In this document: piece by piece, positions 15,192 to 23,466 of the stretch
Layout: every line of letters begins with the position of its first letter
Numbering within the stretch: the first letter of the stretch is position 1
Assembly (NCBI RefSeq): GCF_011009015.1
Contig: NZ_CP048880.1
Span: forward strand, 38,424 to 102,423
Direction: 5' to 3'
Source: Spartinivicinus ruber
Lineage (GTDB): Bacteria > Pseudomonadota > Gammaproteobacteria > Pseudomonadales > Zooshikellaceae
Length of the DNA stretch: 64,000 bases
Translations under genes and position numbers: made by a program
Notes under the pieces: generated by a model
Database searches by the model: none
What the model saw: only the letters and a program-made list of their open reading frames with translations
Told to the model about the DNA's origin: nothing

Positions 15192-15387
15192 AGGTATGGA
15201 TGAATCCCAAAAAAGCATGGCTGACTTACTACATATGCCAGATGCTGACGACATTGACTTTGATTCCCCGAAAGCAAACATTATTTTAAAGGATGATATT
15301 TACGAAGAGTTTCTAGAAATGCTGGAACAAGAGCCAAGTCCAGCACTTAAAGAGTTGTTAGAAAGCAAAGCACCTTGGGAAGATTGA
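15184..15387 (+). CDS. TacA-like antitoxin C-terminal domain (second, stand-alone)
   Basis: The 67-residue protein ends ANIILKDDIYEEFLEMLEQEPSPALKELLESKAPWED. This matches the C-terminal arm of DUF1778 antitoxins (typical ending LRRLLARPAPWE). The N-terminal third is unrelated to an RHH domain. It is translationally coupled to the AbrB gene by an ATGAGTAA overlap. No acetyltransferase toxin is adjacent. It differs from the member at 14642, so they could neutralise different toxins. Confidence 0.6.
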   Translation: MSKGMDESQKSMADLLHMPDADDIDFDSPKANIILKDDIYEEFLEMLEQEPSPALKELLESKAPWED

Positions 15388-15393
15388 TAAAAA

Positions 15394-15735
15394 ATGGGTA
15401 ACAGCCTAGATGATCTTAAAAAACGAGTCCTTAAAAATCCTGAAGTTAAAAAAGAATACGACAGGTTAGGCAAAGAGTTTCTAACTATTCACCTAAAGCA
15501 GCTTGCCAGCACTCCTGATGAAAGTTTTGTTCACACTAGCCCGGAAGATGTAAAAGGTAGAGTAAGGCGAATGCAGTACAAAGGCTTTCAAGGTTCTGTT
15601 GAATATAGTGCTGACGATGATTTGTTATATGGAAAGGTGTTAGCCGTAGAACCCTTAATCAACTATGAGGGCTCTACAATGGATGAGCTAAAGGCGGCTT
15701 TTGAGGCTGCTATTGACAGCTATTTAGAGAGTTAG
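15394..15735 (+). CDS. fusion of HigA-type arm and HicB-like domain, no DNA-binding part
   Basis: Residues 1-28 (LDDLKKRVLKNPEVKKEYDRLGKEF) closely repeat the HigA-type arm of the gene at 14280. Residues 60-113 (YKGFQGSVEYSADDDLLYGKVL, then STMDELKAAFEAAIDSYLES) are the HicB partial RNase-H fold that binds the HicA toxin. The C-terminal DNA-binding helix region of HicB is absent, and there is no HicA gene. The protein could in principle neutralise two toxin families. It is the last gene of the antitoxin array. Confidence 0.62.
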   Translation: MGNSLDDLKKRVLKNPEVKKEYDRLGKEFLTIHLKQLASTPDESFVHTSPEDVKGRVRRMQYKGFQGSVEYSADDDLLYGKVLAVEPLINYEGSTMDELKAAFEAAIDSYLES

Positions 15736-15752
15736 GTGTAGGCATAAATTAC

Positions 15753-16712
15753 CTAATTGCTTTCATTTTTAATATTTAGTAGTGCTGCATTCGTTGGGTA
15801 TTCCTTAAGTAACTCAACAAGTTTCCTGGCACCCTCTACAGGTTTAAGGCTCGTAAGCGCCTTTCGCAAAACTCTTACACTTTCAATATCTTTCGAATTT
15901 AGAAGAAGCTCTTCACGACGCGTACTACTTTTAGCAATATCCAGTGCGGGAAAAATTCGCTGATTCGCAATCTCCCGAGATAAAACAATTTCCATATTAC
16001 CCGTGCCCTTGAACTCCTCAAATATCACCTGGTCCATCCGGCTTCCAGTATCAACGAGTACAGTCGCTAGAATAGTAAGCGATCCACCATTCTCAATCTT
16101 TCTAGCAGCGCCAAACAGCTTTCGTGGTATTTCCATAGCTCTAGCGTCAACTCCACCCGACATGGTACGACCGCTGTTCTTTTGCCCTGCATTATGTACT
16201 CGTGTAAGCCTTGTTAGAGAATCAATGACAACCATTACATTGTGACCTTCGCCAGCCTCCTGAAGAGCGGTATTAAGAAGATTATTAGCAACACGTACGT
16301 GTTGATCATAGCTTTCATCAGAGGATGAGGCATGTACTTGTGCTGGCACACTGCGCTTAAAATCAGTCACTTCTTCAGGTCGCTCATCAATGAGTAACGC
16401 ATAAAGTTTTATCTCAGGATAAGCTTTCCCCACTGCTTGGCAAATATGTTTCAAAATAGTCGTTTTTCCCGAGCCTGGTGGAGCAACAATCAAGCCTCGT
16501 TGACCCATTCCAATTGGCGAGATCAAATCAATCGCTCGCGTGGTGAGTTGCTGAGAACCTAATTCTAGGCGAATACACTGTGTAGGATTGATAGCTACGC
16601 CATTTAAAAATCGCTTTTGTGGGTCATCATGAGATACATCCTTAACCACCTCATCTCCTTGTTTGGAGTCCTTATTTCTTTTCACCTTCAAACGTAATAT
16701 TTTTTTCGTCAT
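15753..16712 (-). CDS. Rho-type ATPase lacking the N-terminal RNA-binding domain
   Basis: The 319-residue protein matches the Rho motor domain throughout: Walker A APPGSGKT, catalytic LIDERPEEVTDF, Walker B MVVIDSLTRLTR, Q-loop SGGVDARA, R-loop GSRMDQVIFEEFKGTGNMEI and arginine finger STRREELLL. All catalytic positions I know are kept. The roughly 100-residue OB-fold primary RNA-binding domain of cellular Rho (about 419 aa) is replaced by a short basic tail. It lies opposite and just upstream of the late operon. It could be a regulator, or a subunit that mixes with host Rho. Confidence 0.85.
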   Translation of the reverse strand: MTKKILRLKVKRNKDSKQGDEVVKDVSHDDPQKRFLNGVAINPTQCIRLELGSQQLTTRAIDLISPIGMGQRGLIVAPPGSGKTTILKHICQAVGKAYPEIKLYALLIDERPEEVTDFKRSVPAQVHASSSDESYDQHVRVANNLLNTALQEAGEGHNVMVVIDSLTRLTRVHNAGQKNSGRTMSGGVDARAMEIPRKLFGAARKIENGGSLTILATVLVDTGSRMDQVIFEEFKGTGNMEIVLSREIANQRIFPALDIAKSSTRREELLLNSKDIESVRVLRKALTSLKPVEGARKLVELLKEYPTNAALLNIKNESN

Positions 16713-17279
16713 TATGTCTATTTATAGCTCTGGAGAATTAAGTGTTTTACGCCATTTTTACAGTAGCTCACAACTCTTTATTGAGGCCCATGTTTTTTCG
16801 TCTTTATCAAATATAACTTGTTAAGCACCGATTTTGGCAGGCTTCGCTTGATAGACCAACTTGTGAGTTCTTACATGACATAGGTGCTCCTAGTTAAGTT
16901 GGTTGCGTATTGTACACGAAAAAAGTTGAACCGTTTTGCTCAATAATGAAGGTTTAGCGATATCTGAAAAACGATCAAGAATCCCCCTGCACCATAGTTC
17001 AATTAATATTGCATAATGTATATGCAAACTGTTGATTTTAATGTGATTAGTTACTATGCTGCTTATGTCAGGTGAGACAAGTGGCACCTAAATAGAGGGA
17101 GATTTGCGCCCAAATTTTATACTGCCGTATATTTTTTAATCTTGAAAGATCAGTTCATTTCAATTTTGCAAGTAAAAAATAGATTAATAATCACAAGCCC
17201 TCTGTGATTTTTGCTTGTAGCAAATACACTATCTTTCGTATATAAGAGTAGTTTTTGATCTTTAATTAAATAATTTTCA
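16713..17279. other. 567-bp intergenic region before the late operon
   Basis: No convincing gene. The region separates the leftward Rho-like gene from the rightward lysis and structural operon and should hold both promoters. TATATAAGAG (about 17240) and several A/T tracts lie within 40 bases of the holin start, but I cannot fix a -35/-10 pair with confidence. It may contain the late promoter and an antitermination site. Confidence 0.4.
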
Positions 17280-17684
17280 ATGGATATTATGAATATTAAA
17301 GGCTTGTCAGATTCAGTAATGACGGGCCTTGACGAGCTTTTTACGTCTGATGAAGAAAGGCTAAAAGCTCAAATAATTTTGAATGAACACTTTAGTAAGC
17401 CCCATATTTTACAGGCTTTAGCAAATATTGAAGAGGCTAAACACTCCTCTATTTTTGTGTCTGGTTGGCGTCCTGCGTTGGGTTGGTTATGTACTGGTTT
17501 ATTAGCTTATGCCTGGATTGGTAGGGATTTGTTAATTGTAATTCTTATGTCGTATGGTCAAACAGAAACAATTAATAAATTACCAGACATAAATACAGGC
17601 GAATTATTAACGCTGGTTTTTGCTTTGTTAGGGCTCGGCGGTGTTCGAACATGGGAAAAGATTAAAGGCGTTGCTAGGCGTTAA
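17280..17684 (+). CDS. 3TM-type phage holin
   Basis: The 134-residue protein matches Holin_3TMs proteins: a soluble N-terminal third, then GWRPALGWLCTGLLAYAWIG (residues 61-80), a second membrane segment (LLIVILMSYG) and a third (ELLTLVFALLGLGGVRTWEKIKG) with the typical arginine-tryptophan ending. It would form lesions in the inner membrane to release the endolysin. It opens the late operon; a second ATG three codons later is an alternative start. Confidence 0.85.
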   Translation: MDIMNIKGLSDSVMTGLDELFTSDEERLKAQIILNEHFSKPHILQALANIEEAKHSSIFVSGWRPALGWLCTGLLAYAWIGRDLLIVILMSYGQTETINKLPDINTGELLTLVFALLGLGGVRTWEKIKGVARR

Positions 17685-17686
17685 AC

Positions 17687-17902
17687 ATGAGCAAGACTAC
17701 TACAGCGGCTTATGCATCAGGTGCAAGCATGGTTATAGCCGGTTTTACTATTCAAGATTGGGCGCTAGCCGTTGGTGTGATCTGCACGGTTACTACTTGC
17801 TTAGTTAATTGGCATTACAAACGTAAGAAAATAAATCACGAGATAGAATTTTTAAAGGCACAGTTAAATAAAAATTATATGGATGGGGCTAGCAAATCAT
17901 GA
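17687..17902 (+). CDS. class II holin (phage 21 S-like)
   Basis: This 71-residue protein has the layout of class II holins: AAYASGASMVIAGFTIQDW, a membrane segment (LAVGVICTVTTCLVNW) and a positively charged tail beginning HYKRKK. The family includes pinholins of phage 21, which act with signal-anchor endolysins. Two different holin-type proteins in tandem may act as holin and antiholin. The endolysin is not here but 25 kb away at 42825. Confidence 0.75.
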   Translation: MSKTTTAAYASGASMVIAGFTIQDWALAVGVICTVTTCLVNWHYKRKKINHEIEFLKAQLNKNYMDGASKS

Positions 17903-18102
17903 AAAACAGCATTCAATTACAACATAAAGCTGACATAGCACACATGAAAGCTAGTACAGCAAAACTCATTGAAGACTTATCAAAGATAGAAGTAACAAGC
18001 GAAAACTATAGCAGCATTATAAAGAGCTTAAACCAAAGCACGAAAACTCTAAAAAAAGTTGTGCAGACTGAGTATGAATTGAGTTGTGAGAATGGCAGCT
18101 AA
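17899..18102 (+). CDS. hypothetical coiled-coil protein of the lysis-packaging operon
   Basis: The 67-residue product is predicted to be fully helical (HKADIAHMKASTAKLIEDLSK, later SLNQSTKTLKKVVQTEYEL) without a membrane segment. It overlaps both neighbours by a few bases, which makes it a real translated gene. I do not recognise it. Position between holin and terminase small subunit fits a terminase accessory or a small regulator. Confidence 0.6.
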   Translation: MKNSIQLQHKADIAHMKASTAKLIEDLSKIEVTSENYSSIIKSLNQSTKTLKKVVQTEYELSCENGS

Positions 18103-18715
18103 AACTGATTGGGAAAGCATCGAAAAAGAGTATAGAGCTGGTCAGCTTTCAATCAGGGCCATTGCTAATAAGTATAATGTTTCTGATACAGCAATACGCA
18201 AGCAGGCTAAGAAAGATTCTTGGCAAAGAGACCTTACCGAAAAGGTTCGAAAAGCGACCAAAAGCAAGTTGGTTCGCAGTCAGGTTTGCACTAAAAACAC
18301 ATGCGAAATAGTGCGAACTACAAAAGACGAAAGCCTTGATACAAATGGTCTGCAGGAAGGTTCGCACCCTCTCAGTTGTAGTGATGAAGTGCGAACCGAA
18401 GAAGAGATCATAGACCTAGCTTCAGAACGCGCTAAAGATGTTGTTCTCAGGCATATGGACTCCTTGGAAAAGTGCCAGGAAGTTTTTGACAAGATCATGG
18501 ATTCCATACTTAAGGCAAAAATAACTGACAAAAATCGAAGTGCTATAGCGAGAGATTACAACAACTGCACTAATGCTCTTTCTAGAATGATTGCTACTGA
18601 GCGTAAGGCTTATAACCTTGATGAAGAAAAAGCCAGTGATTCTACGCAGGAAATGTCTGAGTTGATGGACTTGATTGCTCAAGAAGAGACCGAGGCTGGC
18701 CCGCTTGGAAGATGA
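18092..18715 (+). CDS. terminase small subunit (HTH)
   Basis: The 207-residue protein starts with a helix-turn-helix of the homeodomain-like terminase type (WESIEKEYRAGQLSIRAIANKYNVSDTAIRKQAKKDSW). A C-terminal helical region follows that would form the ring. It should recognise the packaging site and load the large subunit, whose gene overlaps its end by four bases. ATG 18092 is preferred to GTG 18086; both overlap the upstream gene. Confidence 0.78.
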   Translation: MAAKTDWESIEKEYRAGQLSIRAIANKYNVSDTAIRKQAKKDSWQRDLTEKVRKATKSKLVRSQVCTKNTCEIVRTTKDESLDTNGLQEGSHPLSCSDEVRTEEEIIDLASERAKDVVLRHMDSLEKCQEVFDKIMDSILKAKITDKNRSAIARDYNNCTNALSRMIATERKAYNLDEEKASDSTQEMSELMDLIAQEETEAGPLGR

Positions 18716-20196
18716 CCAAGAAAGTACAACAGCTTCTGAGGAATAGATTTTGGAGGTTAAATAATCTTTATTACATCACCGATAAAGAGGGGCATGTAAT
18801 TAGATTTAAAATGACTCCTGAACAACTTGAATATTATGAAGGCTTGCATAATCGCAATATTATTTTAAAAGCTAGGCAGTTAGGTTTTACAACTGAGCAA
18901 TGCATTATTCAATTAGATGCAGCTATTTTTTCAGGAGCAAAGTGTGCATTAATTGCCCACACATTAAGCGATGCAAACCGTTTATTTAGAGAAAAAATTA
19001 AATTTGCCTATAGTCGCTTGCCTTTAGAAATAAGAAGTGCAAACCCCGCTAGCAATGATCGAGCGGGCGAACTGGTATTTAGCAAAGGCGGTTCAGTCAC
19101 GGTTAGTACGTCGTTTCGGGGCGGTACTTTGCGCTGGTTACATATTTCAGAGTTTGGGAAAATTTGCGCTAAATACCCCGATAAAGCACGCGAAATAGTA
19201 ACTGGAGCATTTGAGGCAGTTAGCGCTAATTGCGTTATTACCATTGAATCAACTGCAGAAGGCAGACAAGGCTATTTTTTCGAATATTGCCAGACAGCAG
19301 AAAAACAAGCTTTAAGCAGGGTTAATTTATCTGCACTTGATTGGAAGTTTTTCTTTTTCTCATGGTGGAAAAACCCTGCTTATGCCTTGAAAGCAAATAA
19401 TTTTCTACCTGAAAGATTGCGAGAATATTTTTTAGAGCTTGAGAGCAGACATGGCATAAAGCTAGCTGAAGGTCAAAAAGCTTGGTATGTCGCTAAAGAA
19501 AAAACGCTTGGCGATGATATGAAAAGGGAGTACCCCAGTATTCCCGAAGAAGCATTTCAGCAGTCAGTTGAAGGTGCTTACTACGCTAAGCAGTTTAGAT
19601 TTTTATACGGTGAGAAACGTATTTGTGAGCTACCAGATAATAGTCATCAACCAGTTTCGACTTACTGGGATATTGGCATTGGTGACTCTACGGCTATTTG
19701 GTTCGTTCGCAAGGTTGGTACAGAGTTTCACATTATCGATTATTACGAAAATTCCGGCGAAGGCTTACGACACTACATGAAGGTGATTAAAGATAAGAGC
19801 TATCAGTACTCAGAACACTGGGCACCTCATGACATAGATAATCGTGAATTTGCTGGAGACGGCAAAACTCGTCGAGAGCTTGCCAGAGAAGGCTATGACA
19901 TTGACGGCCAGAACTACAGCATAAGGTTTCATGTGGTGCCTAAGCTTGGCATTGATGAGGGTATCGAGTCTGTTAGGGAGTTACTACCCCGCTGTGCATT
20001 TGAAGCTGCTAAGTGCGAGCAAGGTATTAGCTGCTTAGAGAATTACCGAAAAGAGTGGGACGACAAGCGTGGTGTTTGGAAAGACAAACCGTTGCATGAC
20101 TGGTCGTCACATGGTGCTGATGCTTTCCGCTATTTTGCCGTTGCGCAATCTGCTAGCAAGCCTGCAATGTCAATTAAAATGGGGTTTAGTTTTTAA
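18712..20196 (+). CDS. terminase large subunit
   Basis: The 494-residue protein has the DNA-packaging ATPase fold in its first half, with KARQLGFTTEQ as the Walker A-like arginine-finger segment near residue 53 and LRWLHISEFGKI as the Walker B region. The RNase H-like nuclease half begins at STYWDIGIGDSTAIWFV and includes HGADAFRYFAV near the end. The length and domain order are normal. It powers genome translocation into the prohead through the portal encoded next. Confidence 0.93.
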   Translation: MTKKVQQLLRNRFWRLNNLYYITDKEGHVIRFKMTPEQLEYYEGLHNRNIILKARQLGFTTEQCIIQLDAAIFSGAKCALIAHTLSDANRLFREKIKFAYSRLPLEIRSANPASNDRAGELVFSKGGSVTVSTSFRGGTLRWLHISEFGKICAKYPDKAREIVTGAFEAVSANCVITIESTAEGRQGYFFEYCQTAEKQALSRVNLSALDWKFFFFSWWKNPAYALKANNFLPERLREYFLELESRHGIKLAEGQKAWYVAKEKTLGDDMKREYPSIPEEAFQQSVEGAYYAKQFRFLYGEKRICELPDNSHQPVSTYWDIGIGDSTAIWFVRKVGTEFHIIDYYENSGEGLRHYMKVIKDKSYQYSEHWAPHDIDNREFAGDGKTRRELAREGYDIDGQNYSIRFHVVPKLGIDEGIESVRELLPRCAFEAAKCEQGISCLENYRKEWDDKRGVWKDKPLHDWSSHGADAFRYFAVAQSASKPAMSIKMGFSF

Positions 20197-21596
20197 TGGC
20201 TGACGTAACTTTTCAGCATCCAGAATATGTAAAAGCTGCTAAGAAATGGCAAGTTGTAGAGGATGTTTGCGCAGGTGAAAACGTTCAAAAATACCTGCGC
20301 ACATTAAACCCTAGCGATACCAGTAAGCAGAACAAAGAGCGTAACGAGCAGTACAAGAAAGGAGCTGTGTTTTATAACGCTACTGGCAGAACTCGCCAGG
20401 GGCTTGTAGGAGCTGTTTTTAAAAAGTGGCCAGTACTTAATGTGCCAACGGCTTTAAGCTATGTAAAAGAAGACATAGACGGTTCATGCGTTAGCATTTA
20501 TCAGCAGTCACAGAGCGTCTTAGCTGCAATTATGAGCAAAAGCCGTCATGCGTTGTATGTTGATTACCCTAACGTTAAAGCGCCTGCCTCTAAAGCTCAA
20601 CAGGAAGCAGGGCTAATACGGGCTAACATTGTTAGTTTGAACGCAGAGAACGTCATTAACTGGCGCACTCAGAAAGTCGGCTCAAGTCATTTGCTGTCAT
20701 TGGTTGTTATCAAAGAGTCAATACAGCAGACGACAGATGACGGCTTTGGGCTTGAGAGCATAGAGCAATATAGAGTTTTGCGGCTAGACAGCTTCTACCA
20801 TGTTGAGATTTGGCAGAAAAACGCTGATGGTGTGTGGTCGATAGATAGCGAGTATCAGCCGCTTAATGGCAAAGGTCAGCCCTGGCGCTTTATCCCGTTC
20901 ACGTTTATTGGTGCCGAGAATAACGACACTACAATAGATCAGCCACCTTTGCTTGATCTTGCCCGGTTAAACCTAGCTCATTATCAGAACTCGGCAGACT
21001 ACGAAGACAGTGCTTTTTTTGTTGGGCAGGCACAACCTGCTATTAGTGGACTTACTGAAGAATGGCGGGATTGGTTGCAGCAGAACGGTATTTATATTGG
21101 TTCTCGCTCCCCTATTCTGCTGCCTACTGGCGGCCAGTTCGACATAAAACAGGCGCAGCCGAACACTATGGTAAAAGAAGCCATGGACCAGAAAGAGCAG
21201 CAGATGATTGCTTTAGGTGCAAGGCTTCTAGACAAGGGCTCAGCAGTAAAGACGGCAACTGAAGCTCAAGCAGAAAACGAAGCTGAGCACTCTGTTTTGT
21301 CGCTAGCTGCAAGTAATGTTTCTGAGGCTTACACCCTGGCGCTTAGCTGGATGGCTGAATTTATGAATGCACCGGCTGATGTGGAATACACACTTAACCA
21401 GGAGTTTACCCGCTCTGAGCTTACACCGCAGATGCTAACCGCTTTGATTCAGGCTTGGCAGTCTGGCCGTTTACCTGACTCCGATCTATGGGCGCAGCTC
21501 AAAAAATACGGCGTTATTGATCCAGAAAAAGACGACGAGAGTATTAAAGAAGAATTGGAAACAGCTGATACAGGGTTAGCATTAGACGATGAATAA
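20196..21596 (+). CDS. portal protein (DUF4055 type)
   Basis: The 466-residue protein matches DUF4055 portal-like proteins: YKKGAVFYNATGRTRQGLVG near residues 48-67, a central region with QPPLLDLARLNLAHYQNSADYE, and a C-terminal acidic tail. It follows the terminase with an overlapping stop and start (TAATG) and precedes the minor head protein, the standard order for the portal vertex. It would form the dodecameric DNA gate. Confidence 0.88.
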   Translation: MADVTFQHPEYVKAAKKWQVVEDVCAGENVQKYLRTLNPSDTSKQNKERNEQYKKGAVFYNATGRTRQGLVGAVFKKWPVLNVPTALSYVKEDIDGSCVSIYQQSQSVLAAIMSKSRHALYVDYPNVKAPASKAQQEAGLIRANIVSLNAENVINWRTQKVGSSHLLSLVVIKESIQQTTDDGFGLESIEQYRVLRLDSFYHVEIWQKNADGVWSIDSEYQPLNGKGQPWRFIPFTFIGAENNDTTIDQPPLLDLARLNLAHYQNSADYEDSAFFVGQAQPAISGLTEEWRDWLQQNGIYIGSRSPILLPTGGQFDIKQAQPNTMVKEAMDQKEQQMIALGARLLDKGSAVKTATEAQAENEAEHSVLSLAASNVSEAYTLALSWMAEFMNAPADVEYTLNQEFTRSELTPQMLTALIQAWQSGRLPDSDLWAQLKKYGVIDPEKDDESIKEELETADTGLALDDE

Positions 21597-22689
21597 CCCG
21601 CTATTTGATTTTACTGTTCGTAATCAAGTGTTTTTAGAGGGGCTTAAATCTGGTGAGGTCAATCAATTTACGGCTTTTTTAAAGCAGATTGATAAAGAAA
21701 TTAAGCTTCGTTTAATCGAGAATGATTTAACTACATTTTCCCGAACCCGATTAGAGAAGCTTTTAAAATCGATTCAAAAGGCACTAGCAAATATTTATAG
21801 CGCATATTACGACGAGTTAGCCGGTAGTTTAATTGATATTGCAGAATACCAGGCAGAGCTAGAAGCTAAAACACTGGACGCGGCGGTTTCAGAATCACAA
21901 GCCGAGTTGCCAGAAATTAAGCGCAAACAGTTTGAACCTACGATACCGGCAGCTACTCAGATTTACGCCGCCGTATTTGCTACACCCCTTTCAGTACGTG
22001 GGGTTGATGGGGGTAAACTGCTTGATGCATTTATCAAAGACTGGGCAAAGGTTGAGCGTCAGCGGGTAGTCGGTGCAATAAGACAGGGCTTTTTCGAGGG
22101 GCAAACAAATGCCCAAATTATTCGAAATATTCGAGGCACCAGGGCTAATAATTATCGTGATGGTTTACTGGCAATTAGTAGCCGAAATGCTGAGGCAATT
22201 GTTAGAACATCAATACAACATGTGGCGTCTGTTGCGCGGTTTGAAACGTGGAAAGCGAATGATGATATTTTAGAGGGATACCGTTGGGTCTCAACGCTTG
22301 ATAGTTCCACTACACCTGTATGCAGATCACTAGATGGAATGCAGTTTGAACTAGGCAAAGGCCCAAAGCCTCCAGCACATATACGCTGTAGGTCAACAAC
22401 AATAGCGGTGCTTAGCAAAGAGTTTAGCTTTCTATCTGAAGACAGAACCCGCGCCAGTAAAGACGGACCGGTTAAGGGGGGCCTAACTTATTACGAATGG
22501 CTAAAAACTCAACCAGCTAGTTTTCAGGATAAAGCTTTAGGAAAAACAAGGGCAAAATTATTCAGAAATGGTGGCTTATCTGCAGAGAGATTTGCCGCGT
22601 TAAATTTAGGTAGAAATTTTAAACCGCTTACGCTTGATCAAATGCGGAAATTAGAACCCGCTGCTTTTGAAAGAGCTTTCAGTAATTAA
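21589..22689 (+). CDS. minor head protein (Mu gpF / SPP1 gp7 family)
   Basis: The 366-residue protein carries the Phage_Mu_F domain in its second half: VRTSIQHVASVARFETW, then YRWVSTLDSSTTPVCRSLDG and PPAHIRCRSTTIAV, with the conserved Cys/His positions. These proteins sit at the portal inside the prohead and are needed for head assembly or DNA ejection. It overlaps the portal gene by eight bases. Confidence 0.9.
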   Translation: MNNPLFDFTVRNQVFLEGLKSGEVNQFTAFLKQIDKEIKLRLIENDLTTFSRTRLEKLLKSIQKALANIYSAYYDELAGSLIDIAEYQAELEAKTLDAAVSESQAELPEIKRKQFEPTIPAATQIYAAVFATPLSVRGVDGGKLLDAFIKDWAKVERQRVVGAIRQGFFEGQTNAQIIRNIRGTRANNYRDGLLAISSRNAEAIVRTSIQHVASVARFETWKANDDILEGYRWVSTLDSSTTPVCRSLDGMQFELGKGPKPPAHIRCRSTTIAVLSKEFSFLSEDRTRASKDGPVKGGLTYYEWLKTQPASFQDKALGKTRAKLFRNGGLSAERFAALNLGRNFKPLTLDQMRKLEPAAFERAFSN

Positions 22690-22704
22690 TTAAGGTCATA
22701 ACTC

Positions 22705-23454
22705 ATGTTGAAATTTCAATTAGATTCGCTCGAAGGCGTAGACGAAAATCTGCACGGCTTGTATGAAGAGGTAAACGGCGCTTACCGTTTAAAAGTTGAT
22801 GGTATTGAAGATACCGGCGCACTAAAACGTGCTAAGGAGCATGAGAAAACAGCCCGCAAAGCCGCAGAAGATCAGGCCCGCGAGCTTAAAGAGCAACTAG
22901 AAGCCCTGCAGGTGAAGATGAACGAAAACAAAGATGCTGACGCCCGTAAAAATGGTGATATTGAAGCGCTTGAAAAGTCATGGCAGGACAAATTTTCTAA
23001 CAGTGAAAATGCATGGTCAGAGAAATTAACTAGCCGTGAAAATGAATTAAATGGCACTATTGAAAAACTTCAAAATAATTTAAAAGCTATTTTAGTCGAT
23101 AAAGAAGCTGTACGCCTGGCTTCTGAATTAGCCGTTGAAGGTAGTGCAGAATTATTAATTCCTCACATTAAAGCACGTCTTACTACTTCTGAACGTAACG
23201 GACAGTTAGTGACTGTTGTAAATGATTTGGAAGGCAAACCAAGTGCTTTAACGCTTGATGAACTCAAGCATGAGTTTGCAAACAAAGCGGCATTTGCCCC
23301 AGTGATTGTAGGCTCTCTCGCTACTGGTAGCAGTGCTTCCAGCAGCAAAAGTAGCAGTGCTACTAAGAAATTTAGCGAATTAACTGAAGCTGAAAGAACC
23401 GATCTTTATAGAAAAGATCCTGAGCAGTATCGTCAACTTAGAGATGCCGAATAA
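22705..23454 (+). CDS. head scaffolding protein
   Basis: The 249-residue protein has a short N-terminal domain (LYEEVNGAYRLKVDG), then a long charged coiled coil (residues 35-130) and a Ser-rich linker ending in a helical tail (FSELTEAERTDLYRKDPEQYRQL). It lies immediately before the capsid gene. Composition, coiled coil and position are typical of phage scaffolds that shape the prohead and leave before packaging. Confidence 0.8.
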   Translation: MLKFQLDSLEGVDENLHGLYEEVNGAYRLKVDGIEDTGALKRAKEHEKTARKAAEDQARELKEQLEALQVKMNENKDADARKNGDIEALEKSWQDKFSNSENAWSEKLTSRENELNGTIEKLQNNLKAILVDKEAVRLASELAVEGSAELLIPHIKARLTTSERNGQLVTVVNDLEGKPSALTLDELKHEFANKAAFAPVIVGSLATGSSASSSKSSSATKKFSELTEAERTDLYRKDPEQYRQLRDAE

Positions 23455-23466
23455 GGAAAATAACTA

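Noticed and set aside
16890..17087. 65-codon leftward frame between the Rho-like gene and the holin.
   Set aside because: It lies in the presumed late promoter region, lacks a ribosome binding site and resembles no protein.
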